A DNA stretch of 14,453 nt from CAYZED01 sp964477445. GTDB taxonomy: Bacteria; Bacillota; Clostridia; Lutisporales; Lutisporaceae. Positions 1 through 10,068 of the stretch are shown piece after piece. The stretch is from positions 1 to 14,453 of the forward strand of contig CAYZED010000037.1 in NCBI GenBank assembly GCA_964477445.1, given 5' to 3'. Made by a program: the position numbers and the translations under genes. The number at the start of each line of letters is the position of its first letter. The first letter of the stretch is position 1. Under the pieces are notes generated by a model. That model saw only the letters and a program-made list of their open reading frames with translations. It had not been told where the DNA came from and ran no database searches.

Positions 1-1
1 A

Positions 2-2246
2 TATGGTTATGATGCAGACTTAGATGGAGTTGTTGATGCTGGTGATTCAATTGGTATTGATGTTGATGGTGATGGAGTTCTCGACCTAGGGGATACTTTC
101 ACAGGCGTATTCACAGCTGCAACAGCTTTAAGTGCAGATGGAAAGTATTTCATTGGCGCTATGGATGCAACTGGAAACACTTCTTCAATATCATTTACTA
201 TTGATACTGTTAAACCAGGTATTGCTGATGTATTTGCTCCAGCAGTAAAGGTTACAAATGCAACAACTTTGGTGCAGTCATATAATGGAAATGCTACGTT
301 TAATAATACAGATGCACTTTCAGGCATAAGCACATTCACAATTAATGGATTGACAATGGGTAACACAGCAACATTCACTACTACAGTTGCAGCAGCTGCG
401 ACAGCTCAGTATGTACTTGTTGTAACNNNNNNNNNNAACTGATAAAGCAGGTAATGCAAATACTTTAACAGTAGTTATTGATAGAACAACTGGTTCATTA
501 ACTGGATTCACTACAGCAACAACATATAAGACAGCCATAACACCTGTAGGTACAGGAACAATTACATACGGATACGATGTCGATGCTGACGGAGTATTTG
601 ATGCAGCAGATGGAGACATCGCAGCTGGTACAGCTTTCGTAAGCGGAACAACTGTAACAGCAAGTGGTAAATATACACTTATCCAAACAGATATATTTGG
701 TGTTGCTCAACTAGCGAAGAACTTCACGATTGATACAGTAGCTCCAACAGTTAAAAATGGATTAGTTACATTCACTGATTCTTCAGTTAATGTTGCTACA
801 TTAACACTTACTATCGCTGATAATATTGGTGCTCCTACAGTTGCTCTTACTAGAGACGGTAGTACAGTTATTGGTTATGCAACTGGTGTTGCACTTGCTA
901 CTGAAGGTACATATGTACTTACAGTAACTGATGGTGCTGGTAACGTAACAACTGTAAACTTCAAGATCGACAGAACAATTCCTGTAGTTGCAGGCGTTGT
1001 TGATGGCACAGTATATACATCGGCTCCTACACCGGTTATTACAGACGCATCTACATTAACATTAAAACTTAACGGTGCAACTTACGTTTCTGGAACACCA
1101 GTTACTGCTAATGGAAGTTATATTTTGATAGCTACTGATGCAGCTGGTCTTTCCAAAACAGTTAACTTCTCAGTTGCTACAGTAGCTCCTGTAATTACAG
1201 GCGTAGTAGAAGCAACAGTTTATACAGCAGCAGTTACACCAGTAGTAACAGATACACTTGCTATTACTGCTAAACTCAATGGTGCTCCTTACACTATCGG
1301 AACAGCTATCGCAACTAACGGATCATATGTTTTAACAGTTACAAATAGCGCAGGCGTTTCTGCTACAGTTAACTTCTCAGTTGCAGTTGCTGCATCTGTA
1401 GTAACTGGCGTAACAGAAGGCGACGTAAAAACAGCACCAGTTACTATTACATTAGTTGATAGCTTAACTTACACAGCAAGACTTAACGGTTCAACATTCA
1501 CAACTGGTACAACAGTTACTGAAAACGGAACATATTTCTTGATAGTAACAAATTCAGCAGGAACTACTACTATTGTCAACTTCACAGTAGCAATCCCTGC
1601 ACCTGCAGTAGCAGGCGTAGTAGCTGGTGGCGTATATGGCGCTGGAGCAAAAGCTACAATTACTAGTGCATTTGATTATGTAGCTAAACTTAACGGTGTA
1701 GCTTACACATCAGGTACAGTAATCACAGACGGTACATATGAATTAAGAATAACTGATGCTGCTGGAAACGTTGTTTTAGTACCTTTCACAGTAGACACTA
1801 AGGCTCCAACAGTTATCGGTGTAGTTAATGGAGGCGTTTACAATACAGATATCGTTCCAGTAATTGACGCTACAGCAAAAACTATCACACTTAGTGGTGC
1901 ACCATTTGTAAGCGAAACTATCGTTTCAGCTGAAGGTGACTATGCACTCGTTGCTACTGATGCTTATGGAAATGCTACAACAGTAATGTTCTCCATAGAC
2001 AAAACAGCTCCTATGTTAACAGCTAAAACAAGTGCTAAAAAAGCTGTTAAATCAGGCGCAACAGTAAAATACGGTGCAAAAGCTTATGTAACAGTTGTGG
2101 CTGTTGATTATGACACACTCAAAGTTACAAAGTCAGGCAAAGTAACAACATTCGGTACTGGTAAATTCTCAGCAAAAGGCGCTTATGTAATTACATCTGG
2201 CGACGCTGCAGGAAATACTAAGACATTCAAATTCACAATAAAATAA
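2..2246 (+). CDS. Secreted/surface protein of tandem bacterial Ig-like repeats (5' end outside window, internal N gap)
   Basis: The reading frame is already open at the left edge and ends with TAA at 2244-2246. It runs in frame 2 up to the 10-N gap (427-436) and in frame 3 after it. If the N are deleted, the flanks join in frame and restore a plausible VVTTDKAGN segment, so this is one gene. From 741 on it is built of about 68-69-residue Ig-like units that begin with Ala/Ile-Pro or a variant and end in NFSV/FTVD-type strands. Units start at 741, 978, 1185, 1392, 1599 and 1803, spaced 204-207 nt except the first. Each carries KLNG and a GxYxLxxTDxAGN-like strand. A Lys-rich, Ig-like C-terminal unit starts at 2007. 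Near the left edge lie DxDxDG calcium-loop-like motifs. The N-terminus, and so any signal peptide or anchor, is not visible. Adhesion or cell-surface structure is the likely role. No LPxTG or SLH motif is seen at the C-terminus. Confidence 0.85.
427..436. other. Assembly gap (10 N) inside the Ig-like gene
   Basis: Ten N separate GTAAC from AACTGAT. Counted as real bases they shift the frame. Removed entirely, GTA ACA ACT GAT AAA reads through in frame. The run is therefore a placeholder, and the true gap is zero or a multiple of three. Confidence 0.9.
741..2006 (+). repeat. Six Ig-like coding repeats, mostly about 207 nt per unit
   Basis: Unit starts at 741, 978, 1185, 1392, 1599 and 1803 are each marked by an (A/I)Pxxx-G-V-like start and end in an FxV/FxID strand. 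Spacing is 237, 207, 207, 207, 204 and 204 nt. The units are alike at protein level (KLNG, TNGSY, TDAAGN) but have diverged in DNA, so this is an old domain duplication rather than a recent tandem copy. Confidence 0.8.
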
Positions 2247-2253
2247 TATATTT

Positions 2254-2288
2254 AAAGTATTATACTTTGAATAGTGCCCAGTTGGGCA
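2254..2288 (+). other. Two short hairpins between stop codon and terminator
   Basis: Two perfect 6-bp inverted repeats follow the stop codon: AAAGTA-TTA-TACTTT (2254-2268) and TGCCCA-GT-TGGGCA (2275-2288). They lie just before the terminator hairpin, so the mRNA 3' end would carry three hairpins in a row. Their role is unknown; mRNA 3'-end stability is a reasonable guess. Confidence 0.4.
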
Positions 2289-2296
2289 TGTGAATA

Positions 2297-2331
2297 AAAA
2301 ACCCGCCGGTGCAATGCACTGGCGGGTTTTT
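2297..2331 (+). terminator. Rho-independent terminator of the Ig-like gene
   Basis: AAAACCCGCC pairs with GGCGGGTTTT. The stem continues through a G-T wobble and GTGC/GCAC to a 3-nt AAT loop, followed by a T run. The flanking A and T runs make it possibly bidirectional. Confidence 0.9.
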
Positions 2332-2573
2332 ATATCGATTCTATAAATATTAATTGGAATATGTAAGCAATATTCCATCTCCTAATCTTTTCGAAAAATT
2401 AATGCCTACAATCGCTATTTTATACATTTATTCCACAATTGAAATTAAAATACTTGATATAATGAAAATCAAATATTATAATAAGTACAATAATAAACGA
2501 CTAATTCTAAAAGAAATTATTAGGATAATAATTAGAATTATTGAATTTTCAACGAGAAATGGCAATCTCATAG
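2332..2573. other. AT-rich non-coding stretch upstream of the SLH-like surface gene
   Basis: No convincing gene is seen. A TTG-started open frame spans part of it, but its product is Ile/Asn/Lys-rich, has no ribosome binding site and looks like chance in AT-rich DNA. An imperfect inverted repeat (AATTCTA at 2503-2509, TAGAATT at 2533-2539, with AATTATT/AATAATT inside) lies 35-70 bases upstream of the promoter. It could be an operator or just low-complexity sequence. Confidence 0.45.
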
Positions 2574-2601
2574 TTGACATAAATTGTGCATATGTTATAA
2601 T
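2574..2601 (+). promoter_or_regulatory. Sigma-A-type promoter with extended -10 for the SLH-like gene
   Basis: TTGACA (2574-2579) and TATAAT (2596-2601) are both perfect consensus, with a 16-bp spacer and a TGn extended -10 just upstream of TATAAT. An AGGAGGA ribosome binding site (2619-2625) and the ATG at 2633 follow about 30 bases later. Strong expression is expected. Confidence 0.85.
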
Positions 2602-2632
2602 AAACTGTAAAATAGATCAGGAGGAATAAAAA

Positions 2633-5452
<2,820 letters not shown>

Positions 5453-5512
5453 GAATAATCAATAGACATATCTAATAGTTGCCTTATAACAATAAACAAG
5501 AATACATTTGTT

Positions 5513-5548
5513 CGAGAGTATCATCCATGAGGTGATACTCTCGGATAT
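5513..5548 (+). terminator. Probable terminator after the SLH-like surface gene
   Basis: CGAGAGTATCA pairs with TGATACTCTCG over 11 bp, extended by CC/GG past one bulged T to an ATGA loop. GATATTTT follows. The stem is strong but the T run is short, so termination may be partial. Confidence 0.7.
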
Positions 5549-5560
5549 TTTAAAGCAAGT

Positions 5561-5575
5561 TTACATTATATGTAA
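5561..5575. promoter_or_regulatory. Short palindrome, possible operator
   Basis: TTACAT-TAT-ATGTAA is a perfect 6-bp dyad between the terminator and the next gene. No convincing promoter could be placed around it. It may be a regulator site or chance in AT-rich DNA. Confidence 0.25.
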
Positions 5576-5653
5576 CAAAGATGGTTTCATGTGAAAATTA
5601 TATTAGTATATTTTCTATATTTATTAATTTTTATTAGTGAATTATAAGATATT

Positions 5654-5658
5654 GGAGG
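5654..5658 (+). promoter_or_regulatory. Ribosome binding site that sets the start at 5664
   Basis: GGAGG lies 5 bases before ATG 5664. An upstream in-frame GTG at 5637 has no ribosome binding site and would put nine polar residues before the membrane segment, so ATG 5664 is preferred. Confidence 0.8.
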
Positions 5659-5663
5659 AAGAA

Positions 5664-6374
5664 ATGCGAAAGAGAGTACTGTTAATCATTCTAACATTTG
5701 CAATATTAACATTTGCATTGCTTCAGCTAAAGTATGCTTTTCAGATGAAGTTATTAACTATGGTAATTCAAACAAAGGTTGAAAAAACGGTTACCGCCAT
5801 AGGAAATTCTATTGGTGGGTTTATAAATAAGACAGAAGCGTCTGAATTATCATCATCAGATAATAGTTCTAGTTCATCAAGCAGTAATTCGAATGCTTCG
5901 AATGATATACCAAAAACAAATAATTCAGCAGCTGCAAATAATGAGCCGAAGAGCATTAAGGAAACTCTAGAAAAAGCTAAAACAGAAAAACCAAAAACAG
6001 ATTTAACAAATAATGATAAATTTACTTTAACAGAACAAGAGATTGCCAAATTATTTACACCAGCATTTCAGAATATGAGAGTATCTTATATAGATAAAAT
6101 GGAGAGTTTGGTAGATAAAGCTAAAGCGGAATATCTTGCAATTCCTGAAGCTGAAAGAGAAAGTAATAAGCTTTCTTTAGGCTTTAAATATATGGAACTT
6201 GGTGAAGAGATGGAAAAGCAGTGTGATGCTGAATTCAATGAAGCATTGGATTTACTAAAATCACAGCTTCAGAAAAGTGGTTCTGATATGACATTAGCAG
6301 ATACTGCTAAGTTGGAGTATGAGCAGCAGAAATATGACTTAAAGAAGATCTTAGTAGATAAAGTCGTGAAATAG
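5664..6374 (+). CDS. Small single-pass membrane protein with Ser-rich linker and helical C-terminal domain, function unknown
   Basis: The 236-residue product begins MRKR followed by a hydrophobic stretch (about 5-25), either an N-terminal membrane anchor or an uncleaved signal. Residues about 63-84 are a Ser/Asn-rich low-complexity linker. Then comes a Lys/Asn-rich region and a charged, probably alpha-helical domain (about 130-236, with runs such as YIDKMESLVDKAKAEY and LEYEQQKYDLKKIL) that could form a coiled coil. It would sit outside the membrane by the positive-inside rule. I do not recognise a family. It lies upstream of polysaccharide genes and may belong to that locus, but the 174-nt gap before the next gene weakens the operon argument. 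Its stop codon (6372) is followed by a second in-frame TAG (6387), then an open stretch of the same frame through a tandem repeat. Confidence 0.75.
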   Translation: MRKRVLLIILTFAILTFALLQLKYAFQMKLLTMVIQTKVEKTVTAIGNSIGGFINKTEASELSSSDNSSSSSSSNSNASNDIPKTNNSAAANNEPKSIKETLEKAKTEKPKTDLTNNDKFTLTEQEIAKLFTPAFQNMRVSYIDKMESLVDKAKAEYLAIPEAERESNKLSLGFKYMELGEEMEKQCDAEFNEALDLLKSQLQKSGSDMTLADTAKLEYEQQKYDLKKILVDKVVK

Positions 6375-6390
6375 GCTTATGTAAGCTAGA

Positions 6391-6495
6391 ATATGAACCT
6401 ATATGAACATGAACATGAACTTGAATATGAACTTGACCATGATCTCGAACATGAACTCGAACATGAACTCGAACATGAACTCGAACATGAACCAT
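6391..6495 (+). repeat. Hexamer/12-mer minisatellite between genes
   Basis: The tract is alternating ATGAAC and TCGAAC hexamers. The right half holds about four near-perfect copies of the 12-mer ATGAACTCGAAC. The left half is degenerate (TTGAAT, TTGACC, ATGATC). It ends about 50 bases before the dehydratase start. Confidence 0.9.
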
Positions 6496-6503
6496 ATTCG
6501 TAA
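6393..6503 (+). other. Tiny E/H/L-repeat ORF in frame with the upstream gene (doubtful)
   Basis: Thirty-six codons run from ATG 6393 to TAA 6501-6503, reading MNLYEHEHELEYELDHDLEH and then further EHEL repeats. It lies in the same frame as the upstream membrane protein, past two TAG stops. Variation among repeat units is mostly conservative here (E/D, H/Y, synonymous Leu). It has no ribosome binding site. It may be a cut-off C-terminal extension of the upstream gene, or not coding at all. Confidence 0.2.
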
Positions 6504-6552
6504 CCCTGATCCTGTATATAACAAAAATAACTGTGAGGAGTGTTTTGAATGA
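6403..6552 (+). other. Tiny M/N/S-repeat ORF overlapping the dehydratase start by ATGA (doubtful)
   Basis: Forty-nine codons from ATG 6403 read MNMNMNLNMNL and then NMNS repeats, and end with a unique tail (PDPVYNKNNCEECFE). The stop TGA at 6550-6552 overlaps the dehydratase ATG at 6549 in the classic ATGA arrangement of coupled genes. No ribosome binding site is visible before it. It could be a leader peptide or a chance reading of the repeat. Confidence 0.25.
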
Positions 6553-8516
6553 AAAGAAAAAGTAGAGCTTTTGACAAATTTAATAATTGGTTCATTCAAA
6601 CTTATCGCAGCATTCTTTTTTTGATTTTGGATATATTTGTGGTGAACTTTGCAGCAATGTTCGCACTTATTTTAAGGTTCGACTTTAATATTCCCGATCT
6701 ATATTATCAGACCTCCCAAAAAGGTATTTTGTGGATGACGGTATTCGCTTTAGCGACTAATGTAGCTTTCGGGCTATATAAAAGTTTATGGAAATATGCC
6801 AGTGTGGATGAACTAGTGTCACTGTTTTTGTCTTGCGCTATTTCGACTGGAGTTAGCGCTTTCTTTTTGAATTGGATAGGGATTTCACTTCCAAGAACCT
6901 TTTTCATTTTCTATGCTTTGATAATTGTTTTCCTAATGGGTGGGATTAGATTTGCATATAGGATGCTGAGGTATGTTAAGAGGATTTTTGACTTCAAAAT
7001 TAGCAAAAATAAAAAACGCGTGCTAATATATGGGGCTGGAAAAGCTGGACAAATGGTGCTCGACGAAATTATTAATCAAGACGATATGGATGTATTGCCG
7101 ATTGGGTTTATTGATGATGACAAAATAAAAAAGAAGCGAAGAATTCGCGGATTGCGTGTTTTTGGAAGTAGAGAAGATTTGATTTTTACAGCAAAAAGTG
7201 AAAAAATCGAAGAGATCATAATCGCTATGCCATCTTCCACCAAAGCTGAGCTTAAAGATATCACGAATCTTTGTAAGGAAACTAAGTGCAAGGTAAAAAT
7301 TCTACCGGGAATGTACGAGCTAATTGATGGAAGAGTAGATATTAAACAAATAAGGGATGTCAGTATTGAAGATCTTTTAGGCCGAGATCCGGTTACGGTA
7401 GATATGGATAGCATGTGTGAGTTTATCTCAGGAAAAACTGTGCTAGTAACTGGCGGCGGGGGTTCTATTGGATCGGAGTTATGTAGGCAGGTCATAAAGT
7501 ATAGTCCGAAGAAGCTAATAATTTTTGATATTTATGAAAACAACGCGTATGATATCCAAAATGAGCTCATTAATGAATATAAAAATATTGCAGTTCTTAT
7601 CGGTTCTGTTAGAGACGAAAGAAGAATGGAAGAAGTATTTTCAGAATTTAGGCCGGAGTTAATATTTCACGCTGCTGCGCATAAACACGTGCCTTTAATG
7701 GAAGAAAGCCCAGCCGAGGCATTTAAGAACAACACTATGGGAACATATAATGTGGCAAAGGCTGCACATAAATATAAGGCAGAGAAAATGGTTCTTATCT
7801 CTACAGATAAGGCCGTAAATCCGACTAATGTGATGGGTGCGACTAAGCGACTTGCTGAGCGAGTTATTAATGCTTTTGATGGGATTTCGGAAACTGAATA
7901 CGTTTCAGTAAGGTTTGGAAATGTTTTGGGCAGTAATGGAAGTGTTATTCCACTCTTTAAAAAACAAATAGAGGCTGGCGGACCGGTTATGGTTACGCAT
8001 CCAGACATTTATAGATTTTTTATGACTATCCCTGAGGCAGTTCAACTTGTAATTCAAGCTGGCGCGATGGCTGAAGGTGGAGAAATTTTTGTGCTGGATA
8101 TGGGTGAATCCGTGAAAATTATCACGCTTGCAGAAGATTTAATCAAGCTTTCTGGCTTTGAGCCATATAAGGATATTGACATCGAGTATAGCGGTCTGAG
8201 ACCCGGCGAGAAGCTCTACGAGGAATTGCTCCATGAGGAAGAAGGTCTGGAAAAAACAAAACATGCGAAAATCTATGTGGGAAAACATATCGATGAAAAC
8301 TTTAAAGAATTAGAAGATGAACTGTTAACTGTAATGAATAATATTGGGAATTCGTGCAAAGCTAATTTTGATAAGGAATTTATTATTAATTCACTTTCTA
8401 GAATGGTTCCAACTTTCACGTATACTACAAATAAAAATCACCGCGAAGAAATTGCCTGCGAGCGAGAAAAAGAGCGAATTAAAATAATTGAGACCAGAGC
8501 GTTGGGTAAAGCATAA
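6549..8516 (+). CDS. Membrane-bound nucleotide-sugar 4,6-dehydratase (CapD/WbpM/PglF type)
   Basis: The 655-residue length is usual for the family. About four hydrophobic membrane segments fill the first 130 residues. A first Rossmann-like domain starts at YGAGKAG (161-167). The catalytic extended short-chain dehydrogenase domain has the NAD(P)-binding VTGGGGSIGSE (300-310). The active-site region STDKAVNPTNVMGATK (418-433) carries the Met-x-x-x-Lys (M429, K433) that replaces Tyr-x-x-x-Lys in this family. The family removes water from UDP-GlcNAc to give a UDP-4-keto-6-deoxy sugar, the first step to sugars such as QuiNAc, FucNAc or bacillosamine. The exact sugar cannot be told from sequence. 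GAGGAG (6535-6540) lies 8 bases before the ATG. The two following chain-length genes support a role in capsule or exopolysaccharide synthesis at the membrane. Confidence 0.93.
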   Translation: MKRKSRAFDKFNNWFIQTYRSILFLILDIFVVNFAAMFALILRFDFNIPDLYYQTSQKGILWMTVFALATNVAFGLYKSLWKYASVDELVSLFLSCAISTGVSAFFLNWIGISLPRTFFIFYALIIVFLMGGIRFAYRMLRYVKRIFDFKISKNKKRVLIYGAGKAGQMVLDEIINQDDMDVLPIGFIDDDKIKKKRRIRGLRVFGSREDLIFTAKSEKIEEIIIAMPSSTKAELKDITNLCKETKCKVKILPGMYELIDGRVDIKQIRDVSIEDLLGRDPVTVDMDSMCEFISGKTVLVTGGGGSIGSELCRQVIKYSPKKLIIFDIYENNAYDIQNELINEYKNIAVLIGSVRDERRMEEVFSEFRPELIFHAAAHKHVPLMEESPAEAFKNNTMGTYNVAKAAHKYKAEKMVLISTDKAVNPTNVMGATKRLAERVINAFDGISETEYVSVRFGNVLGSNGSVIPLFKKQIEAGGPVMVTHPDIYRFFMTIPEAVQLVIQAGAMAEGGEIFVLDMGESVKIITLAEDLIKLSGFEPYKDIDIEYSGLRPGEKLYEELLHEEEGLEKTKHAKIYVGKHIDENFKELEDELLTVMNNIGNSCKANFDKEFIINSLSRMVPTFTYTTNKNHREEIACEREKERIKIIETRALGKA

Positions 8517-8547
8517 AAATAATTCTTCATAGAAGGGGCTACACTAA

Positions 8548-10068
8548 ATGACAAATGAAAATAATACAGAGAACCAGAACATGAATCAGAATCAGAATAT
8601 GAACCAGAATCAGAGTATGAACCAGAACCAACATCAGAATACGAACGCGAATCAGGGTATGAATCAGAATAATGACATGCATTACAATGCTGCTCATAAT
8701 AGTGAAGACGAAATTTCTCTTAAAGAGCTTCTTATGACAATGTATAATGGCAGAAAGGTTATCGCCCTGGTAACAGTGATTTGTGTGGCACTCGCGGCTT
8801 TAGCACTTTTCATGCTAACACCTGATAACAAACAAGCCAGAGTCGTAGTTTTGATGAATTTTGCGGGAATATCAGATGGAAAAAATCCTGATGGTTCAGC
8901 GTTTGACCAGTATCAGCTTTTGACACCGTATATTTTGAATGATGCAATAAAAACTCTCGGACTGGAAAAACAGATTACCCCTAGCACATTAAGAAGTAGC
9001 ACAGGGATAGAAGGAATTATTCCTGAAGAAGTGAAGACAAAACAAGATTATGCCTTGAAAGAAAACGGCGAATCTTATGTATATAAACCAAATAAATTTA
9101 TTATTACTGTTTCAACCTCAAGAGCCTCAGGAATTGATGAAAAAAATGGAACGGACTTAGCTAATCAAATAGTAAGATCATATATTAAGTATTTTAAAGA
9201 ACAATTCTTTAAATCGGTTCCGTTATCAAATCAATTATTAGCTTTTAAAACGAGTGATTATGACTACGCTGATATTTCTATGGCACTCCATGGACAAATG
9301 GAAAAAATACAAGGTTATAGTGCGTCGCTTAGTAGATTAAATCCGGATTTTAAGTCAAAAAGAAGCGGAATGTCGTTCGCGGATATTCTTAATACGGTTA
9401 ACGTTCTCGATGAAGTTGATATGAACAAAATGGACTCCCTTATATCGTCCTACAAGCTCACTAAGGACCCGGAAAAGCTCGCCCTATACTATGAGTACCT
9501 AATCGAACAATTGAAGCTTCAGGAGGCCAAATACGGCGGCGAAGCTAAGGTCTCCACAGACATGTTAAATAGCATTGAGAATACTTCTAATGAGATTTTG
9601 TCAACATTAACGGTTCAAACCACAACCGATGGAACTACACCAGAAAAAGCTGCCAGCTATTTTAATAGTTTGGTATTAAAAACTGCTGGAGTCGGAACTA
9701 GCGCTTCCAGCCTAGCGCAGGATATTAAGTATTATGAACAAGAATTGGCTGATCTTTTAAGTGGGCAATATAAAGAAAAAGTTGGCGCAGATACCGCGAA
9801 GAAAGAAGTTGAAGCACTGGTTACTAAAATATTTACTGAACTAAAATATTGGACAAATGTTTCGAATATGACATCTAGTGAATTTTATGAAAAAATAATG
9901 ACTACAGCAGTAATTCCACTTTCACCAGCAGGAGTAAATGATAAGTTACAGTCCCCGCTAATTTTGGCAGTCGGGCTTTTAATAGGACTTATGTTAGGTG
10001 CATTTATTACATTGTTTAGAAACTATTGGAAGAACGCGGCTGATGACAACGCTCACAGGGGTGCATAG
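8548..10068 (+). CDS. Wzz-like polysaccharide chain-length/co-polymerase protein with Asn/Gln-rich tail (paralogue 1)
   Basis: The 506-residue protein has the Wzz layout: a cytoplasmic N-terminus, membrane segment 1 (about 70-90), a large outer domain and membrane segment 2 (about 472-490). The EISLKELLMTMYNGRK stretch before the first segment is typical of Wzz proteins. No Walker A kinase domain is fused to it, and no separate kinase gene follows. Residues 8-43 are an unusual NQNM/NQNQ low-complexity repeat that would lie in the cytoplasm. AGAAGGGG (8531-8538) is the ribosome binding site. It lies 31 bases after the dehydratase and the next gene starts right after its stop, so the three are probably one operon. 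The outer domain shares motifs with the next gene (NPDGSxxDxY, SSYKLTKDPEKL). Confidence 0.85.
   Translation: MTNENNTENQNMNQNQNMNQNQSMNQNQHQNTNANQGMNQNNDMHYNAAHNSEDEISLKELLMTMYNGRKVIALVTVICVALAALALFMLTPDNKQARVVVLMNFAGISDGKNPDGSAFDQYQLLTPYILNDAIKTLGLEKQITPSTLRSSTGIEGIIPEEVKTKQDYALKENGESYVYKPNKFIITVSTSRASGIDEKNGTDLANQIVRSYIKYFKEQFFKSVPLSNQLLAFKTSDYDYADISMALHGQMEKIQGYSASLSRLNPDFKSKRSGMSFADILNTVNVLDEVDMNKMDSLISSYKLTKDPEKLALYYEYLIEQLKLQEAKYGGEAKVSTDMLNSIENTSNEILSTLTVQTTTDGTTPEKAASYFNSLVLKTAGVGTSASSLAQDIKYYEQELADLLSGQYKEKVGADTAKKEVEALVTKIFTELKYWTNVSNMTSSEFYEKIMTTAVIPLSPAGVNDKLQSPLILAVGLLIGLMLGAFITLFRNYWKNAADDNAHRGA
8569..8676 (+). repeat. Asn/Gln-coding tandem repeat (6/12/18-nt period)
   Basis: The units AACCAGAACATG, AATCAGAATCAGAATATG and AACCAGAATCAGAGTATG, with decayed versions, are repeated in frame, encoding NQNM, NQNQNM and NQNQSM. 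All steps are multiples of 6 nt, so slippage would lengthen or shorten the cytoplasmic tail without breaking the gene. Confidence 0.85.

Noticed and set aside
2354..2629. Plus-strand 91-residue ORF with a TTG start
   Set aside because: Low-complexity Ile/Asn/Lys product in AT-rich DNA, no ribosome binding site, and it runs across the promoter and ribosome binding site of the next gene.
5637..5663. GTG 5637 as the start of the small membrane protein
   Set aside because: No ribosome binding site before it. GGAGG lies inside this stretch and serves ATG 5664.
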